Source: Vitis vinifera
Lineage: Eukaryota; Streptophyta; Magnoliopsida; Vitales; Vitaceae
Assembly: GCF_030704535.1 (NCBI RefSeq)
Contig: NC_081819.1
Coordinates: 20,370,001-20,434,000 of the forward strand
DNA length: 64,000 nucleotides
Direction of reading: 5' to 3'
Under the pieces are notes generated by a model. That model searched no databases. It saw nothing but the letters and a program-made list of their open reading frames with translations, and had not been told where the DNA came from. The first letter of the stretch is position 1; each line of letters begins with the position of its first letter. Shown one piece after another: positions 39,588 through 53,698 of the stretch. Both the position numbers and the translations under genes were made by a program.

Positions 39588-40288
39588 ATGCTGTCATGCC
39601 CATTCTTTGGCCTATATGAGTGGCACCAAAGCATCTTGCCTTTCTCCAGCCTTGGCTGTTGAGTAGTCTGTCATTTCACTTGTTTTTTTGGATATTTATG
39701 ATGTTAAGGGATGAACACAACAAAAGTAAAATACTAGGAAAATGTTCTCTAGTTTTACTTATATTTATGGTCTGTTCTGAAAGAACTTCCAGTTTTCAGT
39801 AAAGCCATTCCTACTTTACTGAAAAATACCATACACCACCTCACCTTATCTTTCTCCAAACTTCCTAACAATAACCCGCTTTCAAAGGGACTCATTCTCT
39901 GAAACAGCATATCTCTAATTCTACTTGTCAAGAAGAGTCTTATAGAGGATAGAATAATCTCTAATACCAAGCTCCCTTTTCATTTTTCCTGCATGGGATC
40001 GTTCATTTAACCAAGACTAGTTTTTGAACCACTGTTATGTTGTAATAGCTAGAATGCAGTAAGCATGAAATGCAAAGCAATTGAATAAAGAATGAGACAA
40101 GAGTACAAACATAGATAGTCATCCAATAGATTTAGTTGAATCCCGGAAATCATATATACACTCAAGCGAGACTAACAGAAAATTGGCTCTCCAAGCATGT
40201 GCATATGAATAAAAACTCCAATGAACATTGTATGCAGTGAGACAACTTAATTGCAAGGGAGAAAAAAATTTGTATTACTCCATCCCCT
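39588..40288. other. Convergent 3' region of Pol III subunit and WNK genes
   Basis: Both genes end here, so the 3' untranslated regions lie in this stretch. A short frame at about 39620-39800 is not protein-like. Confidence 0.6.
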
Positions 40289-43200
40289 TCATTGAACAGC
40301 CAGCTTCTTCTTTGTCATCCATCTCTTCTTAGTGGCCTCTAATGCCTCTACTCTCATCCTAGAAAGCTCTTGAAACCAATGCTGATACTGTAAGTCAATA
40401 GCATCAAGCTCCTGCTTTAGCCCAGGATCCTGATCTATGTCTGCTAGAGACAGAGATGAGCAACTACAAGTCAAGCTCCTAACATTAGAAAGTCCACTTA
40501 AATCATCGAAAGACAATACCGTGCTCTTCTGGAATTTGTTCATTGGGGTAAATTCCTCAATACTGCTATTATTTCTTTGCAATTTGTAGTCTTCATGGTA
40601 TGGATCCCTAGACTCCTGTTCAGAGGCATGCCCACCATTTGAACCTTTATAGTTGCCACCAATATTGTAATCTCCAAATCCCACCGTTTTATCATTTTTT
40701 TTGGAAGCATCTACAGTCAGGGTCACCAAACCAGCAGATGCCAATGAATCCTGATCTTCTGCATTAGCCAAATTTGGAGAAGAATTACCATCACCATGGG
40801 AAATAGTACAATCATGGTTGTTACCATTTCCAAGTACTGGAGGCTCTGCATTTGGACTCCTTGCTCCACCTAAGGGATCATCACGTGGAGGCTTCCAACC
40901 GGGCAGAAGTCTCATTATCACGTAATCAATAAAATCAGCTATGAAGGCCACCTCATGTTCTGCTAACTCCAGTTGTTCAACCATCTCACCCACTACAGAG
41001 TGTACAGTGTCAGTATCAAGTGAAAAGGGAAAATGAATATTCTTCACTGGACCTGCAAATAAGAAAATCAAGCCTGACTTAACACATTATACAACCAGGT
41101 AAAATACCAATATTCAAAGCACATCACTTCTACAACCAGGTAAAATGGCGATATTCAAAGTGCATATTCACTTACCATACGAGTCAACAGTACGCAAAGT
41201 TAATGATATTGAGTTATCATTAATTTTCTTTGCCCTCAATCTAAATTCACTGCTTTTGTACATCCTCTGAAATTCCAAGACTGGAAAATCTGGACTTCCA
41301 TTGTTTTCTGTACTTGTGCTTGAAGAAAGTTGTGGATGGTCAGGATCTATGTCCATGGAGAAAGGCCCAGATTTGGATAGAATTATTGATTTGGGACTTC
41401 GGGAAGGTAACTGCAAAGGGACACGGATCGGCTCCTTTGGATTCTCAGATTGAAAGAATGGATCTTTGAGAAGCTCCTTTGCAGGTAATCTTTCAGATGC
41501 TGGAGCCAGACATTTCACAATGAACTCCTTAATTTGGAGATCCGTCACCTTACAAAGAGAAGCAGGTTTGATGCCCTGAAATGGAATACCTCAGGAGGTG
41601 AATAAAGATGATAATGCAAAAAAATTTTGAACTTACATTATCTGAATTAAACATTGTTTAGAAGAATACTCATAAACTTACAGAGGTAACCTTCTTATAG
41701 ATTTGAGCCGGATTTTTGCATTCATTATATGGATACTCAAAAGTAACCATCTCCAACATGCACATCCCAAAAGAATATATGTCGACAAGTTCGTTATATT
41801 CTTCTTCATAAAGCTCTGGAGCCATGAACTCGGGAGTCCCTATGTGAAGATAAGAAAAAGTCAGTACTCCTGCTTAAATCAATTTGATCAAATTAAGGAA
41901 ATTGAAGATAAACTTACCAATAACACTTCGAGCAGTAGGCTGCTGCATAACAATTGCCAGTCCGAGGTCTCCAATTTTAACTTCCCCATGATTTCCATTG
42001 ACAAATATATTGTCACATTTTAAGTCTCTATGAATAATTGGTGGGTTGTGACTGTGAAGATACACCAAACCTCGAAGAACCTGCCTTGCCCAATTCTTTA
42101 TAGCCTTCATATCAACATTTTTGTGCTTCTTTCGATATCTGATAGCCCAAAGACACCAAATTATTTCAAGTGTACTTAACATGGGCAAACAAAATTTAGG
42201 AAGAATCAAATGAACTCACTGCCTTAGACTCCCAGACGTGAAGAGCTCAGTAATCATGTTAACAGTCTTCTTCTTATCATCCACCCAGGAATTATAGAAT
42301 TTGATAATATTTTCATGTTTTAATGATTTCAGGAGATGAACTTCAGAATATAGTTTTTCCAAATCTTCTGGTGACCGCAAGACATCGTCAATCTTCACTT
42401 GGTTCCAAGCGATTTCTATTCCATCAACTTCGTCAAATGCCTTATAGCTACAAACACAACATAAGGAATCCAAGCAAAACAATTCTTCAAATCCAAAACA
42501 TTTTCCCCCAGAAATATAAATTTAAAAAGAAGGAAAAAAAAAAAAAAATCTTTTTGTTCTTTCAAATATTAGAGGAAACGAAAACGCAAGCAAGATTAAA
42601 GTCTCAAAACCATACACAGTCTTGAATGCGCCCTTGCCCAATATTTCTTTGAACTGTTACAAAAAATATCAAACATGGTATTCATTAGTCAAAAGCTTAT
42701 CATATTCAAATCATGACCCAAATAATATCAATGTTCAAGTTACAAACAACCCAATGAATCCTATAGCTACATGAATAATATGGTTGGGTCATTAGCTGAG
42801 GTACTCATCAAACCCAAACTCAAATTATAACTTACATAATAGTGAAATTCAATTTCAAATTAACAAAATTCAATTCTATATCTACATGAATTTCAGATTG
42901 AATCATTAGCCTTTTTTTTCCGCATTTGCGCCAAAATAACAAAGTAATCACCAATAAAAAACCCACCATACCCAAATCATGACTCGAATAATACTAAAAA
43001 ATTTAGGTTTGAAGATGCTACAGCTAGATGAATTATGTGGTTGAGTCATTAGCCAAGGCGCCTATCATCAAAAACTCAGTTTATGGCTTCTATAATACTG
43101 AAATTCAAGTTCCAAATTAACAAAATTCATGCAATATCTACATAAATTATGCAATTGAACCGTTAGCTAAAACTTTTCACATTTGCACCAAAATTAAAAG

Positions 43201-43407
43201 ATACCCATCAATAAAAAACGCAAATACTCAAACCCACAACTGAACAAATACCACAATTCAAGCTACAAACCAACCCAATTCAACTTTAGTTAAAGAAAAT
43301 AAAGCACTACATACCCGAACATATCGACCAGTGGGATCTTTCTCGACATAGGCGGCCTCGTCCTCGTCCTCAGCCCCTTGCATTACCAAACCATGCCTAA
43401 AATTCAT
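40289..43407 (-). CDS. WNK-family Ser/Thr kinase, WNK8/WNK10 type, 633 aa
   Basis: A 'with no lysine' kinase; plant members act in flowering time, vacuolar ATPase and G-protein/sugar signalling. Exons in gene order are 43407-43315, 42653-42616, 42447-42220, 42138-41918, 41839-41682, 41575-41176 and 41052-40289; phases fit and total 634 codons. The usual subdomain II lysine is replaced ([10 protein letters not shown]), and the compensating lysine is in the glycine loop (GKGAFKTV, K42), the defining WNK trait. [18 protein letters not shown] (for DFG), [20 protein letters not shown] and [16 protein letters not shown] follow. An OSR1-like C-terminal region ([37 protein letters not shown]) lies after the kinase, and the end [13 protein letters not shown] matches WNK8. 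The start could also be the internal Met of [16 protein letters not shown] (M9). Confidence 0.92.
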
Positions 43408-44963
43408 TATATTCCGGAATCAAACAGCTACCAGGAAGATAGGGAAAAAGAGGGTATTATTAGTATTGTTAGTGTTAGTATTTTTGCAGAGGAATCAATC
43501 AATGAGGTTATTGGTTGATTTCCAATGGCATTGGAATTCGAGTAAAAATCGCATCAAAACAGTTGTGCTCGGAAAATGCCTCGGAAGCTATGGAGAAGGG
43601 ATCGAACGCCGACCGCAACCGGAATCGGCATTCGACGAAATTGGGATTCCAATTCATAATCCCACTTTCCATGCCACACAAACCGCTTTTCAACTCAATT
43701 CCCAAATCCCATTTTCCCCCCTTTTTTTCTTTTATTTTTTTTATTTTTTTTTTCCACAAGAAAAATGGAAAAGACTCAGAAATGGAGAAATCAAGTGGAA
43801 ATCATTGCGGAGAGTGGATGAGGGGTGGGTGCGGAAGAGCAAGGTTGAACGAACACCTGTGCGGTTGAATTCAATACAGGCTTGCCTTGTTGCACCAGAA
43901 GAGACGACGTCGTTTTCATCTCTCGCGTTAACCAACCCCGCGCCACCGCAAGTCTAATGCTGCGCCGTTTCTTTCTTTTTAGGGGGTGTTTTTACAGACG
44001 TTTTTGTGGCCTACCAAACACACCCCTTTGTTCTAAAAATTCCCGATTTTAAATTTTAATTTATTTTTTACTTACCATTTTTCGAATTTCATTAACGCTT
44101 ATCCTTTTACCAATAATTACTCCAAAATTTGCCATTTTTATCACTCTCATCCATCTATCATATAGTGGAGAAATGTCATTTCTTTTGAACCAAACTACAA
44201 ACCATGTTACACATGGGGTCTTCCTATATGATTCTTAAGACATGTCCCTACCTAGAATTTAATTCCCCTCAATTATTCAATTTACTGTACTTAAAAAAAA
44301 ACAAAATTAATTTTGTCTTTTTCATATTCATACAAATCATATTATTATTAAAATGAATAAATTAATAATAAATTTGATATTAAAATAAATATTTAAAAAA
44401 CATCACAAGTATTAGAATGTTTAGACAATTTATTTTTTACATTTTTTTCAAATATGATATATAAGTAGGAATGATACAAGATGGATTTTGGATAAGAAAC
44501 CCTACTTTATTCCCATTTCTGTCCTAATTATATAACTTACATCCCATCTTCGATTCAAACTCGGGATGGTAATTCCGTGGGTTTTAAAATATTAAAATTT
44601 TTATTTTTATTTTTATTTTTAATAAAAATACCTTATTTTACACAAAAGCTCATAAGATCTACTCTTACCAAAATTAAAAGTTATTAGAAGCAGACATTAA
44701 ATATTTGGACGACGAAGGTTTGGATAGAAGATAATAAAAAATAATTAATATTTTTTTATTTATAATTAATTGATTTTATTTTATTTTTGCCCTCAAGTTC
44801 CATTCGGATGCAGTAAGGGGTGTAGAGGAACTCAATCATGCACGCGACCCCACTCTACTACGATTACAGCGGATCATAGCCGCACATCACAACTGCGTCA
44901 TTAAAATCAACGGCCGACGCTTCGCCTTGTTTATCAGTCTGTCACACTCGTTTGTGAAGCGCG
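43408..44963. promoter_or_regulatory. Divergent promoter region of WNK and FKGP genes
   Basis: 1.56 kb between two divergent starts. The WNK-side leader up to about 43950 is less A/T-rich and contains the palindrome ACGACGTCGT (43904-43913). The middle, 44000-44780, is A/T-rich. The start of FKGP transcription probably lies near 44850. No TATA box stands out for either gene. Confidence 0.45.
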
Positions 44964-47900
44964 ATGGAATCCAGAAGAAGCAGAGCGAAGGTCGATTTGA
45001 CCGGAATTTTGAGGAAATCATGGTACCGGTTGAGGCTGTCGGTGAGGCATCCATCAAGGGTTCCGACATGGGACGCCATAGTGTTGACGGCGGCGAGCCC
45101 GGAGCAGGCGGAGCTCTACGAGTGGCAGCTGAAGCGGGCAAAGCGTCTGGGTCGGATTGCGAGTTCCACAGTAACGCTGGTCGTGCCCGACCCGGATGGG
45201 AATCGGATCGGGTCCGGCGGCGCTACTCTCAATGCCATTTACGCCCTTGCTCGCCACTTGGAAGCGCTGGGTCCACAGGTACTTCAGTTTTTGGATTGTT
45301 GTTATTACGAATGCTGTGTGTTTGGTTGCTGGGAAAATGGAGGGAAGGGAAAAAGGAAGTGGAGTTTCGAATTTTATGTTTATGTTGTTTCTTTCTTTTT
45401 TGGAAATGGAAGGGGAAGGGAATGATATTAAAAGGAGGGAGAATGATTTTTGTTGCTCTCGTTTTTTGAGGAAAATGAAGTAATTTGCTTAATGTGGGTA
45501 TACGTAGAAAGAAAGAGAAAAAGATGAAGTGTTGAATTTTGGGTTTATATTGGTAGAATGAAGATTCGCCGAATGTGGGGAGACGGTCCACAGACTTTTC
45601 ATATTCGGATTATTGTTGTAATGATTGTCTGGTTGCTGAGAAAGGGATGAAGTTTTGAATTTTAACGTTTCAGAAAATGAAATTTCACCTAATGTGGGCA
45701 CTTGGAGACACTGGGCTAAGTTATTTCAAATTTAATTTTTATCCTAGTTATTGTTAGTTTGGTTGCAGAGAGAGTGGAGAAAACTAAAAGAAAGTAGCAC
45801 TTTGAATTTTGTGTTTTAAATTATTGCTGTTGTTGTTGTTCTGTAATTATCGATTGGAGGTCAGATGCTCTTGATGAAGGATTTGACTACATTGTACATA
45901 GTTATGGGGGAGGGAGATTTGTGTGGAAAAAAAAGTTTTTTTTCTCTTGGCATAAAAAGGGTGTTTTCAAGATTTCAGAAATTGAAGAATTTATGAACAA
46001 TCACTAGAATATTATTCTTAACACCTTTTTCTTTACTGTGAAGTTATAGTGAACTGGAATTTACAGTAAGTTGTGATATGAAGCTTTAAATGGAACCATG
46101 TTGAAGAATCTAACAAGCTCCTTTCATCTGATCATGGAAAGTGACATGTGGGTGGCTTTATATTTGGGTGGAAAGTATTTTCATTTTTTGGTTGATTCTC
46201 TCCAAAAAAAAGCAAGGGGTAGTTTAAGGTGATCAGTGGGAAAAGGTAGTGCTTGCCTCTTGGCCAACATTGGCCAAGGGCATGTTAATTGAGTACCTCA
46301 CAACTATAAGGGTAGCTAAAGCACAGTTCACATCAAGCTCGACCTGGGCCTCATTCATCTCTACCAAGCACCTGATTACTAATAGTAAACAAAAGATACA
46401 CATGTCTTGGCAAAAAAGAATCTGAATGCCAGCTCAGATTATCCAAAGCATTATGATGTCAACGTTATTTGTTTTTGTTTGGTATTCACTCTCTTTGTGG
46501 GACTACTTAGTGGTGGTTCCTGCACCTCTCTGCATAGTTCAGTTTTTGCCCTTGTGCAAAATAAATTTAATCCTATTACATATTACCTTGCATTTCCTCT
46601 CCTAAGATACTTGGTCTTACTCTCTTTTTTTTGGTGAAATATAATTTTAGAATCTAGTATGCTGCTTGTTAACTCATTCAGTTGGCCACATGCTAGATAA
46701 ATTTTAATCCTGTTACATATCTTGAATTTTTCATTTAGCATACAGGGTTTTTACATTTTTTTTCATTGCTGATTTTGATGAGATGTTATGATCAACAGGT
46801 AGAAAATATGGACACTGGCAGTTCTGAGTCTTCGGTGCCTCATGAAAGGTCCAACAGTGAGGTTTCTTTCTCGCCAATGGTTAGCTTCATGGCTAAAAGG
46901 CATATACTATTGCTTCATGCTGGAGGTGACTCTAAAAGGGTCCCATGGGCGAACCCTATGGGGAAAGTTTTCCTGCCACTTCCATATTTGGCAGCAGATG
47001 ACCCTGATGGGCCAGTTCCACTGCTTTTTGACCATATACTTGCAATTTCTTGTTGTGCAAGACAAGCTTTTAAAAATGAAGGTACCTGTCCTCCACTATA
47101 TTTAGTTGGAACATGACCATACTACACAAATAATTTGACCTATTATTAACAAAGAAAAACACTGGATCAGGATTAATCTTCCTATATGTAAAACTTTGCA
47201 AGTATTTATTTCTCAATTGTGCCCATCTGTTTGCCAAATGGAGTTCATAACTATGGATTGCATTCAAATTCTTCTTTAATCATTTCAATGTCCTGCTTCA
47301 TTTTTCAGACAATTATATGCATGATTTGACAACCTTTACTGGGACTCATTTATGATTGTGCATTTCTCATATTGGTGACAATTGTCCCAGTGCACCTGCA
47401 TGTGTGTATACATTTTTACCAGTAGTGTGACGATTTATCTACTGACAGGCACTAAGTGCTTTTGTTTTTGTCATGTTTCTAGCTTCAATTATTTGTATGA
47501 GTTCTTGGCTGTATTCATTCATGAATGCACATTTCTCATATTTGTGACAATTGTCCCAATGCACCTGCATGTGTGTATACATTTTTACCAGTACTGTGAC
47601 AATTTATCTACTGACAGGCACTAAGTGTCTTTGTTTGTGTCATGTTTCTAGCTTCAACTATTTGTATGAGTTCTTGGCTGTATTCTTCTTCTTCTTCTTC
47701 TTCTTCTAGCCATATTTACATATCCATCTATTTTTCTATCTCTATGTGTGTGTGTGTTATATTCTTTTGACTGGTTTTCTTGGTGCAATATAATTGTTGA
47801 GTTCTCTCTTTAATTAAGATCTATACTGTGACATTAAGCTACCATACAGATTTTTTTGAGTGGAGCTAATAGTAATCCATACATCGCACCACCAAAACCC

Positions 47901-50900
47901 AGTATGAATGAAAATATAACTTTTAGCTTCTGTATCTTGGAAGATTTTTTTTTTTCGTGGTTTTAAAATCTCATTTTACAATGATGATTAATTCATTTTT
48001 GCAAGGTTTAGTGTAAGTATTTTCTTTTTGATGAGTTAGACGCTAGGATTGTGGTTTATTATTGCTGATTCAATCTCATTTAACTTCATACAGAATAACC
48101 TTTTCAGGTGGGATATTCATTATGACTGGGGATGTTCTTCCATGTTTTGATGCTTCAACTATGGTTCTTCCAGAGGACACATCCTGCATCATCACTGTTC
48201 CATTAACCCTTGATATTGCTTCTAACCATGGTGTAATTGTGGCATCTAAAACTGGGATTCTGAATAAAACTTCTTATGTCAGTTTAGTTGAGAATCTTCT
48301 ACAGAAACCTACCATGGAGGAGCTTGTTAAGAACCAGGCCATTCTAGATGATGGAAGAACGTTGCTTGACACAGGAATAATAGCTGTTAGAGGTAAAGCA
48401 TGGGTGGAGCTTGTTAGGCTTGCATGTTCCAGCCAACCTATGATTGCAGACCTTCTAAAGAGCAAAAAAGAGGTATGTAAATTGTTTTCAGTAGTCAATG
48501 TTTTAGTCTGTGATCAGTTTCACATATTTGCATCTGCATCATCTGTATCTAGGGCCAATTTCTAGTGCTTGCAGTATGTATACTTTTGTTCTGACATGTA
48601 ATGCAATTGCACTAAAAGTAAGCCAGAAACTTCTATATTCTTAGCATGCTGTTCTGACTTCCAACTACTGAGCATCATCTGTCTAGTTTCACTATATAAT
48701 GTAAAGAAACAGATGCAGAGTACCGTTCTTTTTTTTTTTTTTTTGTTGATAGGCAACAGATACAGAGTACTGTTACGTGCATTCTTTTTATTTTTATTTT
48801 TTAATAATTCAATTTCTAAAAGTTTTCATGATTTCTCTGCATCTAATGGATTCCTGTGGGTATGCTTTTTGTTAGATTCTTCCTTCTTATTTAAAGGAAG
48901 GATGAATATCCTTTAAGGGCAAAGTACAGAAACAGTACATGGCAAGAAGTAAAAAAAAATGTAGCTACTGCAGCCAAAGTGGCCCATCAAAAGATTCTGA
49001 CAAGTGCTTTCGTATGTTTACTTGCTTCTGCACACCTCTTTCAAAGAGTTTGGAGGCATTCTAGTTTGGTAACCTCTTCATCAAATGGAAAATCTGCAAC
49101 CGTGTGTTTTTTCCTTTTTTTTTCTTTTTTTTTTCTGTGATTGGTATGGTCTTGAGTTTTCTGCCATGAAACTGCAGAGGTCAAAGATAGTACAATATTT
49201 TCCATATTGATTTTTTGCAGTTTGTGAACATTTTCCTTCTTGTGTACAACTCATCCTAACAAAGTCTTCATATGGCCAGCTAAAATTCCCTTTCTGCTAA
49301 TTAGGTCTATCTTGGCATGGCTCTAGATTGTCTATAAATGGTAGACAATGATTCAGGTAGTGATACGGGATTTACTGATTTGTTGTTTTTTGACTTTTTT
49401 GGGCTATCTATCTATCTATATTAAAAAAAAAACAGTAAGATGTCATATGGTCCTTGAGTATGCTGTTTTTTTAGGGTGCTTTCTTTCTTTCCTTAAGTAC
49501 CTTTAACCAAATTGCTCCTGTCGTCTAGGCACATTGATTTTCATTGCACAAGATCCAACCATCTTAGCCAACATTCTGTTATATAGTTCACCACTAATTC
49601 CTTGTAAGTGCATTAATTCTTATTCTTTTATTTGTTTGGCTCTTCATCCATCTTATTGCCTTCATTTAAGTCATGTGTTTTATGGACACATGTTTCGACA
49701 TCTGTGACATGAAGCAATTGTAGCCTTCTTACCTTTTTATAAAAGTTTATATTTTTAACTTATAAGTATTTTCTCACTTCTTCATGTGATCCAGCCTACT
49801 CTAATTCTCTTGGAATTGCTGTTCAATCCACCCCTCTTTATGGATGCTAAATCCAACATGACATGAACATTTATTTTTGAGTATTTTTTTGTCATTAATT
49901 TCACTATTCATCTTTTCTACTTGCAGTTTTATTAGAACAACATTGCATATATATGTTGTTGAAGCTATGGTTATAATTGAACATTTTGATTATAGACATC
50001 TTTTCATTAAGGTAAAAGAAAATAAAAGCTATGATAGTAAAACAAGAAATAAAAGGAAGACAATATTATGTAGGGTTTTCAGTTCTCTATGCATTTTTGG
50101 TGCCAGATATTCTAGGGAACTTATTTGATGTTGAAATTGTTAAATTTTGGGATCAATTCGTCATAACCTGTACAGATGAGTTTATATGAAGATCTGGTAG
50201 CAGCTTGGGTACTTGCAAGACATGAATGGTTGCGACTACGTCCTTTGGGAGAAGAATTGATCAACAGATTGGGAAAGCAAAAGATGTACAGCTATTGTGC
50301 TTGTATGTGGAATTTTATCATTGTTGTTTGTGTTTGCTAATTAACTATTTTGCTTGATTAGTAGTGCTGCTTTGTTTTGACCAGCTGTAATTGATATAAT
50401 CCATGAACATGTGCATGCAGATGATTTGTTGTTCTTACATTTTGGAACCTCAAGTGAAGTGCTTGATCACCTAAGTGGGGCAGACTCAGGGCTTGTAGGT
50501 CGAAGACACCTGTGTTCTGTTCCAGCAACCACTGTATCTGACATTGCAGCATCCGCCGTTGTCATTTCAAGCAAAATTGCACCCAGTGTCTCAATTGGGG
50601 ATGATTCTATTGTATATGATTCATCCATTTCTGGCGGTATACAGATTGGTTCCCAGTCTATTGTTGTCGGTGTTAATGTCCCAGGAGACAGTAATGGGAT
50701 AGAGGATAACGGATTTAGGTTCATTCTTCCAGATCGTCATTGTCTTTGGGAGGTGCCTTTAGTAGGATGCACTGGAAGAGTCATCGTGTATTGTGGCCTC
50801 CATGACAACCCAAAAGATTCACTTTCAAGGAATGGGACTTTTTGTGGGAAACCCTGGGATAAGGTCTTGCATGATTTAGGAATTCAAGAAGGTGACTTGT

Positions 50901-53698
50901 GGAGCACAAGAAGTACTCATGAGAAGTGCTTGTGGAATGCAAAAATATTCCCCATTCTTTCTTACTTTGAGATGCTTAGTTTGGCGGCATGGCTGATGGG
51001 ATTGAATGACCAAAAAACCAAATCCTTACTTCCTTTGTGGAAAAGTTCACAACGTGTCAGTTTGGAGGAGTTGCATAGATCCATTGACTTTCCACACATG
51101 TGTATTGGCTCCAGCAATCATCAAGCAGATTTGGCAGCTGGAATTGCCAAAGCCTGCATTAATTATGGCTTGCTTGGTCGCAACTTATCACAATTGTGTG
51201 AAGAAATTTTGCAAAAAGATGTTTCAGGAGTCAAAATATGTAAAGACTTGCTAGACCAATGTTCGAACCTGCAGGGACAAAACTCTAAGATTCTTCCCAA
51301 AAGCAGGGCATACCAGGTGCAAGTTGACCTTCTGCAAGCCTGCAGAGAAGAGAAGATGGCATGCAAGTTGGAGCACAAAGTTTGGGCTGCAGTTGCTGAT
51401 GAAACTGCTGCAGCAGTAAGATATGGTTTTAGAGGTAAAGATTTTCCTTTTCAGCGGGATTAAAATCAATGAAAATACTAAAAATAGTGAAAGAACAACC
51501 GAAAAATGCAAGGGTATTTTAGTGCATCATTAGATGATTAGTTGATTTACTTATATTATATTTTGTTTCTCTGCTGTATCTCATTGTTTTTTCCATTGAT
51601 ATACTTGTTTAATTTAAATTGTACTAATTTGTTGTTGATATTAATCTTCTTTGTTTACTCAAGGAACTTCAGTTTCACAAACATTTGTTTTTGTGCCTCA
51701 GAGCGTGTCTTGGAGTCTTCCAATAGCACATCAGCTTCAGCATATCAGAGCAGTGCCTTTGATGGCTGTGTGGACCAATCCTTCCGGCACCGTGACGTAA
51801 GGATCGAACTACCAGTGCGTGTAGATTTTGTTGGGGGTTGGAGTGATACCCCGCCATGGAGCTTAGAACGTGCTGGTTGTGTTCTGAATATGTCGATAAA
51901 GTTAGATGATTGTGCTCCTGTTGGCACCTCTATAACGACTACAGAACAAACTGGAATAGAAATTAATGATGATGATACTATAAACAAGGTATATATTGAA
52001 GATCCTACCTCTATTACTACTCCATTCAATAGCAATGATCCATTTCGGCTTGTCAAATCTGCTCTGCTTGTGACTGGTGTTACTCGTGACAAGTTACTTT
52101 TATCAATGGGCTTGCAAATCCATACATGGACTGGTGTTCCCCGTGGTACTGGCTTGGGGACTTCTAGCATCCTAGCAGCAGCTGTTGTGAAAGGGCTTCT
52201 CAAAATAACTAATAGAGATGACAGTAACGAAATTGTTGCCAGACTTGTTCTGGTATTAGAGCAGCTCATGGGCACTGGAGGAGGCTGGCAAGATCAAATT
52301 GGTGGTCTATACCCTGGGATTAAATTTACTGAAAGTTTTCCTGGAGTACCATTGAAGCTTCAAGTCATTCCCCTGATGGCTTCTCCTCAGTTGATTTCTG
52401 ATTTGCAGCAACGACTGCTTGTGGTGTTTACTGGCCAAGTAAGTATTTTTGTCTTCTGTTTATGTTTTAGAAATGCAGTTTAAGTGCGTTTGATGACAGT
52501 TGTTGGTCTAAGTGAGCTTTGTCCGAAGCATATCTGATAGGAGAAAGTGATATTTGAGAAGCTTGTTTCAGCAACAACATATTGTGTAAAATTCTGGTTA
52601 AGAATTTTATAGAAGTCGGAAGTTAAAATATGTTCTCACTTCTCATCTAAAATATATATGGCCACCTACATTGTAATTAGGATATGGAAAGCAAAGGCAA
52701 TGCTTTTTCCCCTCAATGTGAGGGCCACATGAGTTATAAATATGGTCCTGGAAATCCTACTCAAGTCTTTTTTTCTATGTCGACCCCATTTTTGTTTAGT
52801 TTCTGAGGCCAATATCTGTACACTGTGGCTTGCAAAAGTCCTTGTCCCACATTGTAACTTGCATATGTCATCTATTGATGACATTCAAAATCTTGAGGGT
52901 CATGCATCCATTGGCCAGGGACCTTTTAGGTTATTTCTCACATCATGGCTAGTTATTGGATTGGACCCTAAATGGTCTTTAAGCCAGTTCATTTCAGAAC
53001 CTTACATCTGACATTAGACTTGCCATGGATCTCCAGATAAGGAATTCCTATTTGTTCAAGAAGTCCAACTAAGGCTTAGCTAATTTGTATGATCAGAGAT
53101 AAGTATAAGATCAGTGGAACTGTGGAAGATGCCACTTGTTTGTTCTGGCAATGATTATTGCTTGTATTGGTTTTCATGTCTAGCCTCATCACATACGATG
53201 CTCTGTGAATTAACATCTACTATGCTGGATATTATCTCTGAAACTCTTAAGATTTCACCTAGATTATAGACTGCAATTGTTGTGCAGGTTCGGCCTGCAC
53301 GCCGAGTCCTAGAAAAGGTGGTCACTCGATATCTGCGACGGGACAACCTTCTCATTTCCAGTATCAAGCGCCTTGCTGAACTGGCAAGGATGGGGAGGGA
53401 AGCTTTAATGAACTGTGACCTAGATGAACTAGGGGAGATTATGTTGGAGGCTTGGAGGTTACATCAGGAACTTGACCCTTACTGCAGCAATACATTTGTC
53501 GATAGGCTCTTTGAGCTGGCTGACCCCTTCTGCTGCGGGTATAAGCTTGTGGGTGCTGGTGGTGGAGGCTTTGCATTGTTACTGGCCAAGGATGCCGACT
53601 CTGCCAAGAAACTGAGGGATTTGCTACAAAAGGATCCACATTTAGAAGAATACGGTTCAGAATTTGAAGTGAAAATTTACAATTGGGCCCTCTTTTGA
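44964..53698 (+). CDS. FKGP: Bifunctional L-fucokinase / GDP-L-fucose pyrophosphorylase, 1083 aa
   Basis: A cytosolic salvage enzyme: it phosphorylates free L-fucose to fucose-1-phosphate and then forms GDP-L-fucose for glycan synthesis. Exons are 44964-45278, 46799-47081, 48108-48472, 50176-50302, 50421-51434, 51702-52438 and 53288-53698; phases fit and total 1084 codons (Arabidopsis about 1055). The N-terminal pyrophosphorylase half shows IGSGGATLNAIYALARHLEA and LHAGGDSKRVPWANPMGKVF, then a left-handed-helix-like stretch (SSKIAPSVSIGDDSIVYDSS). The C-terminal GHMP kinase half begins with RIELPVRVDFVGGWSDTPPW and carries the ATP loop PRGTGLGTSS at about 848-857, plus GGGWQDQIGGLYPG and a final KLVGAGGGGFALLLAKD. 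Long introns 1 and 3 contain internal duplications (separate entries). Confidence 0.95.
45291..45840 (+). repeat. Three to four diverged tandem units in FKGP intron 1
   Basis: Units open with GTTTGGTTGC-type motifs at 45320, 45627 and 45757, each preceded by a TTATTGTTGT-like lead. Repeated phrases inside are TTGAATTTT(G/A)NGTTT (about 45364, 45533, 45653, 45803) and CTAATGTGGG-like words (about 45490, 45574, 45690). This indicates local duplication of an intronic module. Confidence 0.6.
47361..47691 (+). repeat. 169-base tandem duplication in FKGP intron 2
   Basis: Two copies, 47361-47529 and 47530-47691, differ at only about ten positions, so the duplication is fairly recent. The second copy runs into a (TTC)n microsatellite at about 47685-47707. 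Confidence 0.9.

Noticed and set aside
44927-45469. 180-codon frame overlapping FKGP exon 1
   Set aside because: A shifted frame of the real exon; the 44964 frame gives the conserved pyrophosphorylase N-terminus and continues into intron sequence only after a good donor.
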